From an uncultured Balneolaceae bacterium (GTDB taxonomy: Bacteria > Bacteroidota > Rhodothermia > Balneolales > Balneolaceae), in assembly GCA_937982515.1 (NCBI GenBank), contig CALJMB010000208.1:1-13049 (forward strand): 13,049 nt of DNA, given 5' to 3'. Below are positions 6,976 through 13,049 of the stretch, one piece after another (position 1 is the stretch's first letter; each line of letters starts with the position of its first letter). Both the position numbers and the translations under genes were made by a program. The notes under the pieces are model-generated. The model did no database searches and had not been told where the DNA came from. It saw only the letters and a list, made by a program, of their open reading frames with translations.

Positions 6976-7317
6976 CTAAAGTCCCAGCTTGCCGAGGTCC
7001 AGGCCGGGGATACCGCCGCCGGGTATCAGATCTTTGTACATATCCTGCATCTTTTGTTGGGCGGACTCTTCGGCTTTTTCTAAAGCTTTGTTTACTCCGG
7101 CAACGATCAGGTCTTCCAGCATTTCAGAGTCGTCCGGATCGATGACATCGTGGTCCAGCTTTATACCCAGAATCGTGCGTTTGCCGTTGGCTCTCACCTT
7201 TACCATGCCGCCGCCGGCTTCCGCCTCTACTTCAAGCTTTTCAAGTTCTTGTTGAGCTTCCTGCATTTTTGATTGTAGTTCGGAAAACTTACCGAACATA
7301 TCTGCCATATTATTCAT
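6976..7317 (-). CDS. ybaB: Nucleoid-associated protein, YbaB/EbfC family
   Basis: This is a small (113-residue) DNA-binding protein of the YbaB/EbfC family, which forms dimers with a tweezer shape. Visible features are the N-terminal coiled-coil helix (about 8-35, SELQSKMQEAQQELEKLEVE), the glycine-rich turn before MVKVRANGKRTILGIKLD (about 38-55), and a C-terminal helix followed by a PGGGIPGLDLGKLGL tail. The location between dnaX and recR is the classic one and supports the call. The ATG at 7317 is used; a second in-frame ATG at 7308 would remove three residues and is also possible. It lies 67 bp after dnaX. Confidence 0.95.
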   Translation of the reverse strand: MNNMADMFGKFSELQSKMQEAQQELEKLEVEAEAGGGMVKVRANGKRTILGIKLDHDVIDPDDSEMLEDLIVAGVNKALEKAEESAQQKMQDMYKDLIPGGGIPGLDLGKLGL

Positions 7318-7384
7318 AATGTGTAGTGGTTAAATTGATATTCATATCTTATAGAACGGGCTTGGCGAAAAACTGTTTCTGATA

Positions 7385-9247
7385 CTATTGATTCAGGTTG
7401 TAATCCAGCTCGGCGCCAAATAGTTCAACCAGTGTTTTAATTCTTGGATCGCGCTCCTGCAACTTTTTAAAACGCTCATAGGGACTCATCAATTCCTCAG
7501 TTGCCTGGCCATTTTTCTGGACGATGCACTTAAGCTTCAGGAAGAGGCCTATCTCCTGTTTTAGAACTTTGCTTAGCCGGTGTTTATTTTCTTCAACGAT
7601 CTTCTTCGCGAAATCGTCGTTGCACCGCAGTGTCAATTCTCCGTTTTTCAGCTTAATAGGGTCCAGCCGCTGCATTTGGAAATAGAGCATCTGCGGAACG
7701 TGTTGCCGTAAGCTTTCAACGTAAGCAGGCCATGTGTCTTTTACATCCTTCAGAGAAAGATTCTTAGGCGGTTCTTTTACCGTAGCCGCTTCGTCAGCTT
7801 CCTCCGCCTGATCAGCAGAGGCGTTTCCATTGGCTTCGGCAGGATGGGGGATATCTGAATTCAGAGAAGGCCTTCCAAACAATTGGTCTAACTCATCAAT
7901 CGGCTGTTCTTCCGGCTGTGGGTCATTCCCCGGAGCCTCGGCCTGAATAGGCGGCTTTGGCTCTGCCCGGAAGAGGCTGGCTGCCTCCGGGGCTGGTTCA
8001 GCCTCAGTCTGTGATGAAAACGGCTCCGGAGTTTGTTTTACCGAATCCGGAGCTGTTTCCTCCTGTGGATGGCTGTTCCGGCCATTTTCAGGGGCATCAG
8101 CCTGATCGGATTCTACGTGTGCCCGTTTCTCAGACTTTTTTTTTAAATCCTCCAGCTCGGCGAGCAGGGTGTTCAGGCTCTGGGTCCGTTCCATGTTAAT
8201 CAGCTTCAGCAGCGTGATTTCAAACTGGATTTTGGGCTGATGAGCCTCCTTTATTTTATACTGCGCTTCACTGACGATGTGCAGCATGCGCATCAGGTCG
8301 TCCTCAGAAAATGCCCGGGAAGCCTGCTTATACCGCCCTTTCATCTCTTCGGATGCCTCAACCAGGCGCATGTCCGGGGAGTGATGGGCAACGTACAAAT
8401 TGCGCAAATGTTCGGTCAACCCAATCAGGAACTCCTGAATGTCGTAACCTTCCTGCAGAAGTTCATGGATCAGTTCCAGGCCGGCTCCTGCATCGTGCCT
8501 CTCTACCGCTTCCATGAACTGGAACATCCGCTCGGCGCTGACCACGTTGAGGGCGCGCAGCAACTCTTCATGCTGAATGTCGGTTCCACAAAAGGCAATG
8601 GCCTGATCCAGCAACCCAAGCGCATCCCGAAGAGCCCCATCGGCTTTTCTGGCGATGACATGAAGTGATTCATTATCAATATGGATGGCCTCGCTCTCTG
8701 CCACCCTGCCCAGCTGCTCAACGATTTCTTCTATGCTGATGCGTTTGAAATCGAACCGCTGTACCCGCGACAGAATGGTAGGCAGTACCTTGTGGGGTTC
8801 TGTTGTGGCAAAGATGAAAATAACGTGATCCGGAGGCTCTTCAAGGGTCTTCAACAAGGCGTTGAAGGCAGCCTTGCTGAGCATATGTACCTCATCAATA
8901 ATGTAGACTTTGTACCGCCCGTTCTGGGGCGGAATGCGTACGCGCTCGCGCAGGTCACGGATATCCTCAACGCCGTTATTGGAAGCCGCGTCAATTTCAA
9001 TGATATTTAAAGTCTGGTTTAGCGACTCACCATCTACTTCTTGTTCAATTTGATTGACAACCCGGGCCAGGACACGTGCCATGGTGGTTTTTCCTACTCC
9101 GCGGGGACCGCAAAACATATAGGCATGCGCCAGCCGGTTCTGCTTTATGGCATTCTTTAGCGTCTCGCTTACATGCTTCTGCGAGACGATGTCATCAAAT
9201 GTCCGGGGCCGGTATGTACGCGTTAGCGCGCGGTAGTTATCAGACAT
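7385..9247 (-). CDS. dnaX: DNA polymerase III subunit tau (and probably gamma)
   Basis: DnaX is the motor subunit of the DNA polymerase III clamp loader. The 620-residue protein has the AAA+ core: Walker A GPRGVGKT (47-54), Walker B IIDEVH (116-121), sensor 1 IFATTE (145-150), arginine-finger SRVQRFDF (160-167) and sensor 2 GALRDAL (204-210). The collar domain reaches about 365. The four-Cys zinc module normally found between Walker A and the EIDAASN motif is absent: residues 61-81 contain no Cys. A Pro/Glu/Ala-rich linker (about 372-490) leads to a tau C-terminal domain (about 495-620). An A9 run at codons 368-371 probably causes slippage to a gamma product (see separate entry). The ATG at 9245-9247 gives the typical MSDNYRALTRTYRP start. 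It is first in the dnaX-ybaB-recR cluster; a dyad at 9309-9323 lies upstream. Confidence 0.97.
   Translation of the reverse strand: MSDNYRALTRTYRPRTFDDIVSQKHVSETLKNAIKQNRLAHAYMFCGPRGVGKTTMARVLARVVNQIEQEVDGESLNQTLNIIEIDAASNNGVEDIRDLRERVRIPPQNGRYKVYIIDEVHMLSKAAFNALLKTLEEPPDHVIFIFATTEPHKVLPTILSRVQRFDFKRISIEEIVEQLGRVAESEAIHIDNESLHVIARKADGALRDALGLLDQAIAFCGTDIQHEELLRALNVVSAERMFQFMEAVERHDAGAGLELIHELLQEGYDIQEFLIGLTEHLRNLYVAHHSPDMRLVEASEEMKGRYKQASRAFSEDDLMRMLHIVSEAQYKIKEAHQPKIQFEITLLKLINMERTQSLNTLLAELEDLKKKSEKRAHVESDQADAPENGRNSHPQEETAPDSVKQTPEPFSSQTEAEPAPEAASLFRAEPKPPIQAEAPGNDPQPEEQPIDELDQLFGRPSLNSDIPHPAEANGNASADQAEEADEAATVKEPPKNLSLKDVKDTWPAYVESLRQHVPQMLYFQMQRLDPIKLKNGELTLRCNDDFAKKIVEENKHRLSKVLKQEIGLFLKLKCIVQKNGQATEELMSPYERFKKLQERDPRIKTLVELFGAELDYNLNQ
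8130..8153 (-). promoter_or_regulatory. Probable dnaX slippage/frameshift site (tau/gamma)
   Basis: On the coding strand nine A residues (8144-8136) lie in the frame TTA AAA AAA AAG, residues L368-K371, containing the E. coli-type slippery heptamer A AAA AAG. A Shine-Dalgarno-like GGAGG at 8153-8149 sits 4 nt before the A run and 7 nt before the heptamer. A -1 shift, or transcript gain of one A, gives GTC TGA: one more residue and a stop at 8132-8130, making a 372-residue product. Loss of one A gives a stop (TAG) after residue 377. The site falls exactly between the clamp-loader core and the tau-specific part. In E. coli ribosomal -1 frameshifting, and in Thermus transcriptional slippage on an A9 run, produce gamma at this point. 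A downstream stem is weak (5 bp, GGGCA 8124-8120 with TGCCC 8096-8092). Confidence 0.75.
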
Positions 9248-9308
9248 TACAGTGTCGGTTTTATTGGCTATAAGCTGGGAAATAACAGACGCTTTCCGAG
9301 TTTAATTC

Positions 9309-9323
9309 TGTACGGAAGGTACA
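9309..9323. promoter_or_regulatory. TGTAC-N5-GTACA dyad upstream of dnaX
   Basis: TGTACGGAAGGTACA at 9309-9323 has the same arms and spacing as the blocks repeated at 19-78, with different central bases. It is centred about 69 bp upstream of the dnaX start codon, a plausible operator position. I found no other complete copy of this dyad in the window, including inside genes. The operator role and its regulator are inference. Confidence 0.5.
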
Positions 9324-9350
9324 AAAAATGTAAGCCAATATCGTGTTAAA

Positions 9351-9373
9351 AAGCAGGTGTTCAATACCTGCTT
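9351..9373 (-). terminator. Terminator of the S9 peptidase / MBL hydrolase unit
   Basis: AAGCAGGT at 9351-9358 pairs with ACCTGCTT at 9366-9373 around a 7-nt loop. On the minus strand the stem ends in a T5 run (GCTTTTTAAC). It lies 115 bp after the stop of the MBL hydrolase gene and before the dnaX promoter region, so it ends that unit. Confidence 0.75.
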
Positions 9374-9397
9374 AGGATAGAGCCTTACCGATTGCAC

Positions 9398-9460
9398 CTC
9401 AGAGGGACGCAGAGTTACGCAAAGATTTTCTCTGTAACTCCTTTGGGTAACTCTGTGTAA
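9398..9460. repeat. CAGAGTTAC-type degenerate intergenic repeat
   Basis: The stretch repeats CAGAG and its complement, with CAGAGTTAC at 9410-9418 and its exact complement GTAACTCTG at 9447-9455, and a further GTAACTC copy between. From memory, very similar CACAGAGTTACACAGAG strings recur in gaps of many bacterial genomes. No coding potential is evident. Confidence 0.55.
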
Positions 9461-9487
9461 TAGTAACAGCCCAATCTATATTAATTA

Positions 9488-10606
9488 TCAACTCCCTGTC
9501 TTTTTCGCCACCTTACTCATTACAAAAGCCCTGGAATGGCCTTCCTTTAGGGTGATGAAGGAGGAATCCGGCACCTGGTGTTTTTTTCGGGCTATAGCTA
9601 AATCTTTAATAGGCTCCTCCATACCGTCGTCGGCCAGGGCAAAGGTGCCGAAGTGGATGCCTATGCTGATTTCTGCCTGTATATCTTTATGGATGAGCAC
9701 CGCCTGTTCCGGATCTACATGGATCGGCTCCATAAACCAGCGCGGGCGGTAAGCCCCGATAGGAATAAGCGCCACATCTATGGGAGCGTAGCGTTTGCCT
9801 ATCTCCTTAAAAAAGCCGTCGTAGCCCGTGTCTCCGGCAAAGTAGATGTTGCCTTCGGGCAGCTGCACTACATATCCGCACCAGAGGGTTTGGTCACGGT
9901 CGGTGAGGCCGCGCCCGGAGAAGTGCTGGGCCGGAACTCCGGCTACCGATACACGCTGGTTGATGGGGCGCTCTTCCCACCAGTCTAGTTCGGCGGTATT
10001 CGTAATTCCCTCTTCATTGAGGTATTTGGATACGCCCAGCGGAGTGATAAAAAGGGGCTGATGATCTCTGTTGAGCCGCTGCACTGTCCCTAAGTCCAGA
10101 TGGTCATAGTGGTTGTGGCTAATAAGCACCACATCGATCTCGGGCAGATCCTCAAAGTGTAGCCCGGGGGGGCGCATTCGTTTGGGGCCGACCCACTGGA
10201 ACGGGCTGGCCCGGTCGCTCCATATGGGATCGGTTAATATGTTGAGGCCGTTCACCTGAATCAAAAACGTAGAGTGGTTCACGAAAGTGACGATGGCCTC
10301 TCCTTCGCCCGCGGAGTCTTCCGGAGGAGGGCCATATTCAAAGTCTTGGCTCCCATTGAGGTTGGTCCACTCTCCGGGATCGCCGTTGAATGTCCATTTG
10401 ATAACATCCGCCAGCCCCCGCGCCCGTACCCCATCCAGATTGGAAAATCGCTTTCCGTCGAAGTGCCCGGTTTCCGGTCCTTTATATGCCGGGGCTTTGA
10501 TAGCCAGATCTACCGCGTATATAGCGATAAACAGGAAAAGAACAATAGCGAATAACCAGATCATTAAGGTAGCTGTACGGTTTAACTTTGGTAAAGGTAA
10601 AGCCAT
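9488..10606 (-). CDS. Membrane-anchored metallo-beta-lactamase-fold hydrolase, NAPE-PLD-like
   Basis: This 372-residue protein has one N-terminal membrane helix (about 13-33) and then an MBL-fold domain. Metal ligands are seen in order: HNHYDH at 164-169 (HxHxDH motif), H228 in PAQHFSGRG, D259 in FAGDTGYD and H318 in GIHFGTF. This set and spacing match N-acyl-phosphatidylethanolamine phospholipase D and its bacterial homologues, also related to the UlaG-like group. TDPIWSDRASPF (125-136) is another shared segment. A phospholipid or related ester at the membrane is the likely substrate, but specificity cannot be read from the sequence. The first ATG (10604-10606) includes the helix. The gene begins 20 bp after the S9 peptidase stop on the same strand, so they are probably co-transcribed. 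Confidence 0.9.
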   Translation of the reverse strand: MALPLPKLNRTATLMIWLFAIVLFLFIAIYAVDLAIKAPAYKGPETGHFDGKRFSNLDGVRARGLADVIKWTFNGDPGEWTNLNGSQDFEYGPPPEDSAGEGEAIVTFVNHSTFLIQVNGLNILTDPIWSDRASPFQWVGPKRMRPPGLHFEDLPEIDVVLISHNHYDHLDLGTVQRLNRDHQPLFITPLGVSKYLNEEGITNTAELDWWEERPINQRVSVAGVPAQHFSGRGLTDRDQTLWCGYVVQLPEGNIYFAGDTGYDGFFKEIGKRYAPIDVALIPIGAYRPRWFMEPIHVDPEQAVLIHKDIQAEISIGIHFGTFALADDGMEEPIKDLAIARKKHQVPDSSFITLKEGHSRAFVMSKVAKKTGS

Positions 10607-10626
10607 AGAAATACAGAATCCCCGAG

Positions 10627-12753
10627 TCAGTATTCAGTATAGGTTGATTCGGAATTCCGGCTCCTGGATTCGGGATTCCCAAGATGCTCATTGAAGAATT
10701 TGAAAATGCGGCTGTACTCATCGTACCAGGCGGACGGCTCTACAAAGCTGTGGCGCTCTGACGGGTACATCATCATTTCGAACTCTTTGTTTCCGGCTTT
10801 GACAAGCTTATCGATGTATTGGGCGGCATCCTGAAAGCCTACGTTATCATCAATCAGCCCATGTAAAATAAGCACAGGACGGTTTAAATTCTCAACATAG
10901 GTGATGGGGGAGCTCCGGGCGTAGTTGGCGGAGTCGGCCTCCGGAGTTCCCAGCCTCGGCCAGGTGTACCAGGGATTGGTGTAGTAATAGTTTTGCCAAT
11001 TGGTTACGGCACGCAGGGCGGCGGCGGCATCGAAGTAGTCCGGTTCGGTACTGGTAGCGTAAAGGGCCATGAATCCGCCATAACTTCCCCCGTAAATTCC
11101 AACGCGGCTGGTGTCGGCCTGTGCGTAATGTTCCGCCAGATACCCGATGCCGTCTATAATATCCTGCGTCTCGTACTTGCCCATCCAGTTGGTTACATCT
11201 TCCCGGAACTTGCGCCCGTAACCCGTACTGTGCCTGTAGTCCACTTCCATAACGTAATAGCCGCGGGCATTGAGGAACTGGTGGAACATATACTCCCGAT
11301 AGTAGCTGTCCGACCATCCCTTGTATACATTCTGCAGGGAACCGGCCCCGTGCACAAACACCACGACCGGATAGGTCTCTCCGGGCTGCATGTTCAGCGG
11401 TTCCAGCACGGACATGGAGAGCTGTGTCTCGCCATCCCGGCCAGTGAACCGGATGTAATCTTCTTGTTGCCAGCCGATGTCGTAAAAACGGCCGGGCACG
11501 GTGTGGGTGAGCCGCACCTCCGTTTTCGGCTTGCGGAGGTCCAGTGCGTACAGCTCAAAAGGCTCGTTGAAATGTGTGTACCAGTACACTACATGGCGTC
11601 TGTCGCGGCTGAGGTTAAAGTATTTCCGGTATCCGGTCCGGGAGGTCAGTTTGGTTACCTTGCCGTTGCGGGTATCTAGCGTGTACAGATGCCGTTCGCC
11701 GGGGTCTACCTCGCTGGAGGCGAACACGATTTCATGCTTTCCGGTCCACTTTGCCCAGGGGATGTCATACGCGCCCGTGGTGTGCTGTTTCAGGCCGGAA
11801 CCGTCCGGATGTACCGTGTAGATGTGGTTCCATCCGTCTTTTTCGGACTGAAACATCAGCCGATCGCCTTCGGGGGCGAACTCCATGTTACGTCCGTAGA
11901 TCCACCCCTGCGTGGAGTCTTCAAAGACGCGGGTGGATTTGGGCTGCGCCAGGTCGAACACGGTAATGACACGCCGTTTCATAGGCGCATCGGTACGGTC
12001 TACCGCCAGATAACGCCCCGAAGCGCTGATGCTCGTTCCTGTATATTCTTTACCCTCGAACATCGGCTCTACTTTATTAGAATCGAGGTAGGCAACCGAC
12101 AATATTCGTTTGGGGACGCCACGCCGCGTGCTGCCGGCCTGCACATACTTGTTTATATAGTCGGGGAAATAGTATTCTTTATATTCTGATCGATCGGTCT
12201 GAGAGAGAACCAGTTTGTCATCTCCCGCCCAGCCTATAATGCTGTAGCCGGGTTCCGGGCCTTTTTTGCGGGTTACCTGCCTGAGGCCGGAGCGCCGCAC
12301 ATTGACGATCCATACCTCTCCATTCTCCACATAGGCGATGCGATCTCCATCCGGACTCCATTTCGGGTTGTAGATATGTTCTTCAGACTCAATAAGCGGC
12401 CGCTTGTCCTTAAAATTTAAGCCAGCCAGCCACAGGTCACCGCCATCCACATATGCCAGCTGGCCGCCCTTGGGTGAGACCGTGAAATGCCGTTCAACCT
12501 CTTCGGGTACTTCTTCGCTTTTCTTGCCGTTGAGCTGCACCCGGAACAGCTTCTCTTTAATCATAGAGGAGTCGTTAGCCTGGTAGTACACATGCTTTAG
12601 ATCCGGCGAGAACCCGGCAAACTCCGGACGGTTGCCCGCCAGCAGGGGTTCATAAAAGATGGATTGCAGGCTCAGGGTGTCTAACCCCTGTTGGGCGTAC
12701 AGAGCAGGAGCCAGGCTGAAAAGAAAAAGCGTAAGTTGTACCGCGCGTTTCAT
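10627..12753 (-). CDS. Secreted S9-family prolyl oligopeptidase / dipeptidyl peptidase IV-like
   Basis: This is a serine peptidase with a Sec signal peptide (residues 1-20, cleavage likely at ALYA|QQ), so it acts in the periplasm or outside. The N-terminal beta-propeller (about 30-440) shows repeated blades such as NPKWSPDGDRIAYV (129-142), FAPEGDRLMF and VVYWYTHFNEPFELYALD (near 388-405). The C-terminal alpha/beta-hydrolase domain (about 445-695) contains GGSYGG with catalytic S557, HGLIDDNV with D635 as likely acid, and SERHSF with H668. The arrangement resembles dipeptidyl peptidase IV (S9B), which releases X-Pro dipeptides. The exact subfamily is uncertain because I could not confirm the paired Glu of DPP IV. 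The last 18 residues, including GNPESRSRNS (692-701), are encoded by a dispersed GAATTC-type repeat and look like an add-on tail. It is first of a two-gene unit with the MBL hydrolase. Confidence 0.92.
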   Translation of the reverse strand: MKRAVQLTLFLFSLAPALYAQQGLDTLSLQSIFYEPLLAGNRPEFAGFSPDLKHVYYQANDSSMIKEKLFRVQLNGKKSEEVPEEVERHFTVSPKGGQLAYVDGGDLWLAGLNFKDKRPLIESEEHIYNPKWSPDGDRIAYVENGEVWIVNVRRSGLRQVTRKKGPEPGYSIIGWAGDDKLVLSQTDRSEYKEYYFPDYINKYVQAGSTRRGVPKRILSVAYLDSNKVEPMFEGKEYTGTSISASGRYLAVDRTDAPMKRRVITVFDLAQPKSTRVFEDSTQGWIYGRNMEFAPEGDRLMFQSEKDGWNHIYTVHPDGSGLKQHTTGAYDIPWAKWTGKHEIVFASSEVDPGERHLYTLDTRNGKVTKLTSRTGYRKYFNLSRDRRHVVYWYTHFNEPFELYALDLRKPKTEVRLTHTVPGRFYDIGWQQEDYIRFTGRDGETQLSMSVLEPLNMQPGETYPVVVFVHGAGSLQNVYKGWSDSYYREYMFHQFLNARGYYVMEVDYRHSTGYGRKFREDVTNWMGKYETQDIIDGIGYLAEHYAQADTSRVGIYGGSYGGFMALYATSTEPDYFDAAAALRAVTNWQNYYYTNPWYTWPRLGTPEADSANYARSSPITYVENLNRPVLILHGLIDDNVGFQDAAQYIDKLVKAGNKEFEMMMYPSERHSFVEPSAWYDEYSRIFKFFNEHLGNPESRSRNSESTYTEY
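10652..10679. repeat. GAATTC-rich dispersed repeat, copy 2 (inside the S9 gene end)
   Basis: The 28 bp match copy 1 at 152-179 at 23 of 28 positions in the same orientation, all differences being transitions. Unlike copy 1 it lies within a coding region and supplies residues 692-701 of the S9 peptidase, close before its stop at 10627-10629. Confidence 0.6.
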
Positions 12754-12827
12754 ATGAGAATGTTGGTTAAGAAGGATAGCTAAGATAACAAGAGCTCAGA
12801 ACATACATATGTTAAGGCACATAACAT

Positions 12828-12845
12828 TCTCCCCTCACGGGGAGA
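12828..12845. other. 7-bp hairpin upstream of the S9 peptidase gene
   Basis: TCTCCCC at 12828-12834 pairs with GGGGAGA at 12839-12845 around TCAC. It lies 75 bp upstream of the S9 start with no T-run. It may be a dispersed intergenic repeat or structure in the promoter region. Confidence 0.4.
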
Positions 12846-12913
12846 GTTATCCAACCTGAACCTGAACCCGGGTTAATGTAAGCAAGGAAAAACCTGACGA
12901 GCAAGCGCCCCCG

Positions 12914-13024
12914 GCAGCTTTTACAATATCAGCTGTTAAAACGGAGCAGTACAGGCGATAGTATTGCACCATTCTCCGTCGGCCCGTGCCGGTTAGACCC
13001 ACTCCCGGCGGAAGGAGTGGGTCT
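12914..13024 (+). ncRNA. Candidate structured RNA or leader (four hairpins)
   Basis: Four hairpins follow one another: 12914-12919/12931-12936, 12941-12946/12974-12979 (with an inner GCGAT/ATTGC stem), 12980-12983/12988-12991, and the 11-bp stem 12995-13005/13014-13024. Hairpins 2 and 3 abut without a gap, which would allow stacking. No open frame covers the region. The strand is inferred from the terminator-like end. It does not match tRNA, SRP RNA, RNase P or riboswitch motifs that I recall, so it may be a small RNA or the leader of a gene right of the window, or a chance cluster. Confidence 0.3.
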
Positions 13025-13027
13025 TTC
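12995..13027 (+). terminator. Terminator-like hairpin at right edge
   Basis: AGACCCACTCC (12995-13005) pairs perfectly with GGAGTGGGTCT (13014-13024) over 11 bp, loop CGGCGGAA. On the plus strand TCTTTCC follows, a short T-rich tail. No plus-strand gene precedes it in the last 8.9 kb, so it would end a small RNA or attenuate a downstream gene. Confidence 0.4.
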
Positions 13028-13049
13028 CAGGTACGATTACATTTAATTG

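Noticed and set aside
8136..8144. A9 run as a sequencing error or a broken dnaX
   Set aside because: The zero frame continues through an intact linker and a normal tau C-terminal domain, so the gene is whole; the run sits where gamma is made in other bacteria.
10993..11679. 228-codon open frame on the plus strand opposite the S9 peptidase
   Set aside because: It is the complement of a strongly conserved catalytic domain and shows no protein-family feature.

Overview
The window is about 13 kb of ordinary bacterial chromosome with moderate GC. Protein style suggests the Balneolota/Rhodothermota part of the Bacteroidota-Chlorobiota superphylum. The basis is a Bacteroidota-type AMP nucleosidase and PurC, secreted M1 and S9 peptidases with Sec signal peptides, few Shine-Dalgarno sequences before starts, and many degenerate short repeats between genes. 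This assignment is inference, because there is no rRNA or marker gene to confirm it.

Layout. Positions 1-190 hold an unusual 22-bp-period array of TGTAC/GTACA dyads and a GAATTC-rich repeat, downstream of purC (minus, 191-1168). A 0.56-kb hairpin-rich gap separates purC from a divergent alpha/beta-hydrolase-like gene (plus, start best placed at 1757) whose catalytic Ser and His appear to be replaced. A second gap with a heptamer repeat precedes the AMP nucleosidase gene amn (plus, 2922-4103). A strong terminator hairpin lies between amn and the convergent secreted M1 metallopeptidase (minus, 4196-6097). Next comes the classic replication/repair cluster dnaX-ybaB-recR, transcribed right to left (9247 to 6282), with its own terminator at 6181-6217. 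The right part is a probable two-gene unit on the minus strand: a secreted S9 (DPP IV-like) peptidase (12753-10627), then 20 bp later a membrane-anchored NAPE-PLD-like metallo-beta-lactamase-fold hydrolase (10606-9488) with a terminator at 9351-9373. The last 140 bases contain four consecutive hairpins, the last terminator-like, which may be a structured RNA or leader.

Functions. purC and amn act in purine synthesis and salvage/turnover. The two secreted peptidases and the lipase-like hydrolase fit an organism feeding on peptides and lipids. dnaX-ybaB-recR supplies the clamp-loader subunit, a nucleoid-associated protein and the recombination mediator.

Most notable points: (1) dnaX carries an A9 run in a slippery TTA AAA AAA AAG context just after the clamp-loader core. 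Slippage in either direction gives an immediate stop, so the gene probably makes tau and gamma. (2) The same DnaX lacks the usual four-cysteine zinc module. (3) The TGTAC-N5-GTACA dyad that forms the array at the left edge occurs once more, upstream of dnaX. (4) The 1757-2470 protein looks like a pseudoenzyme. (5) A dispersed repeat forms the C-terminal tail of the S9 peptidase. No mobile element, CRISPR array, tRNA or rRNA was seen.
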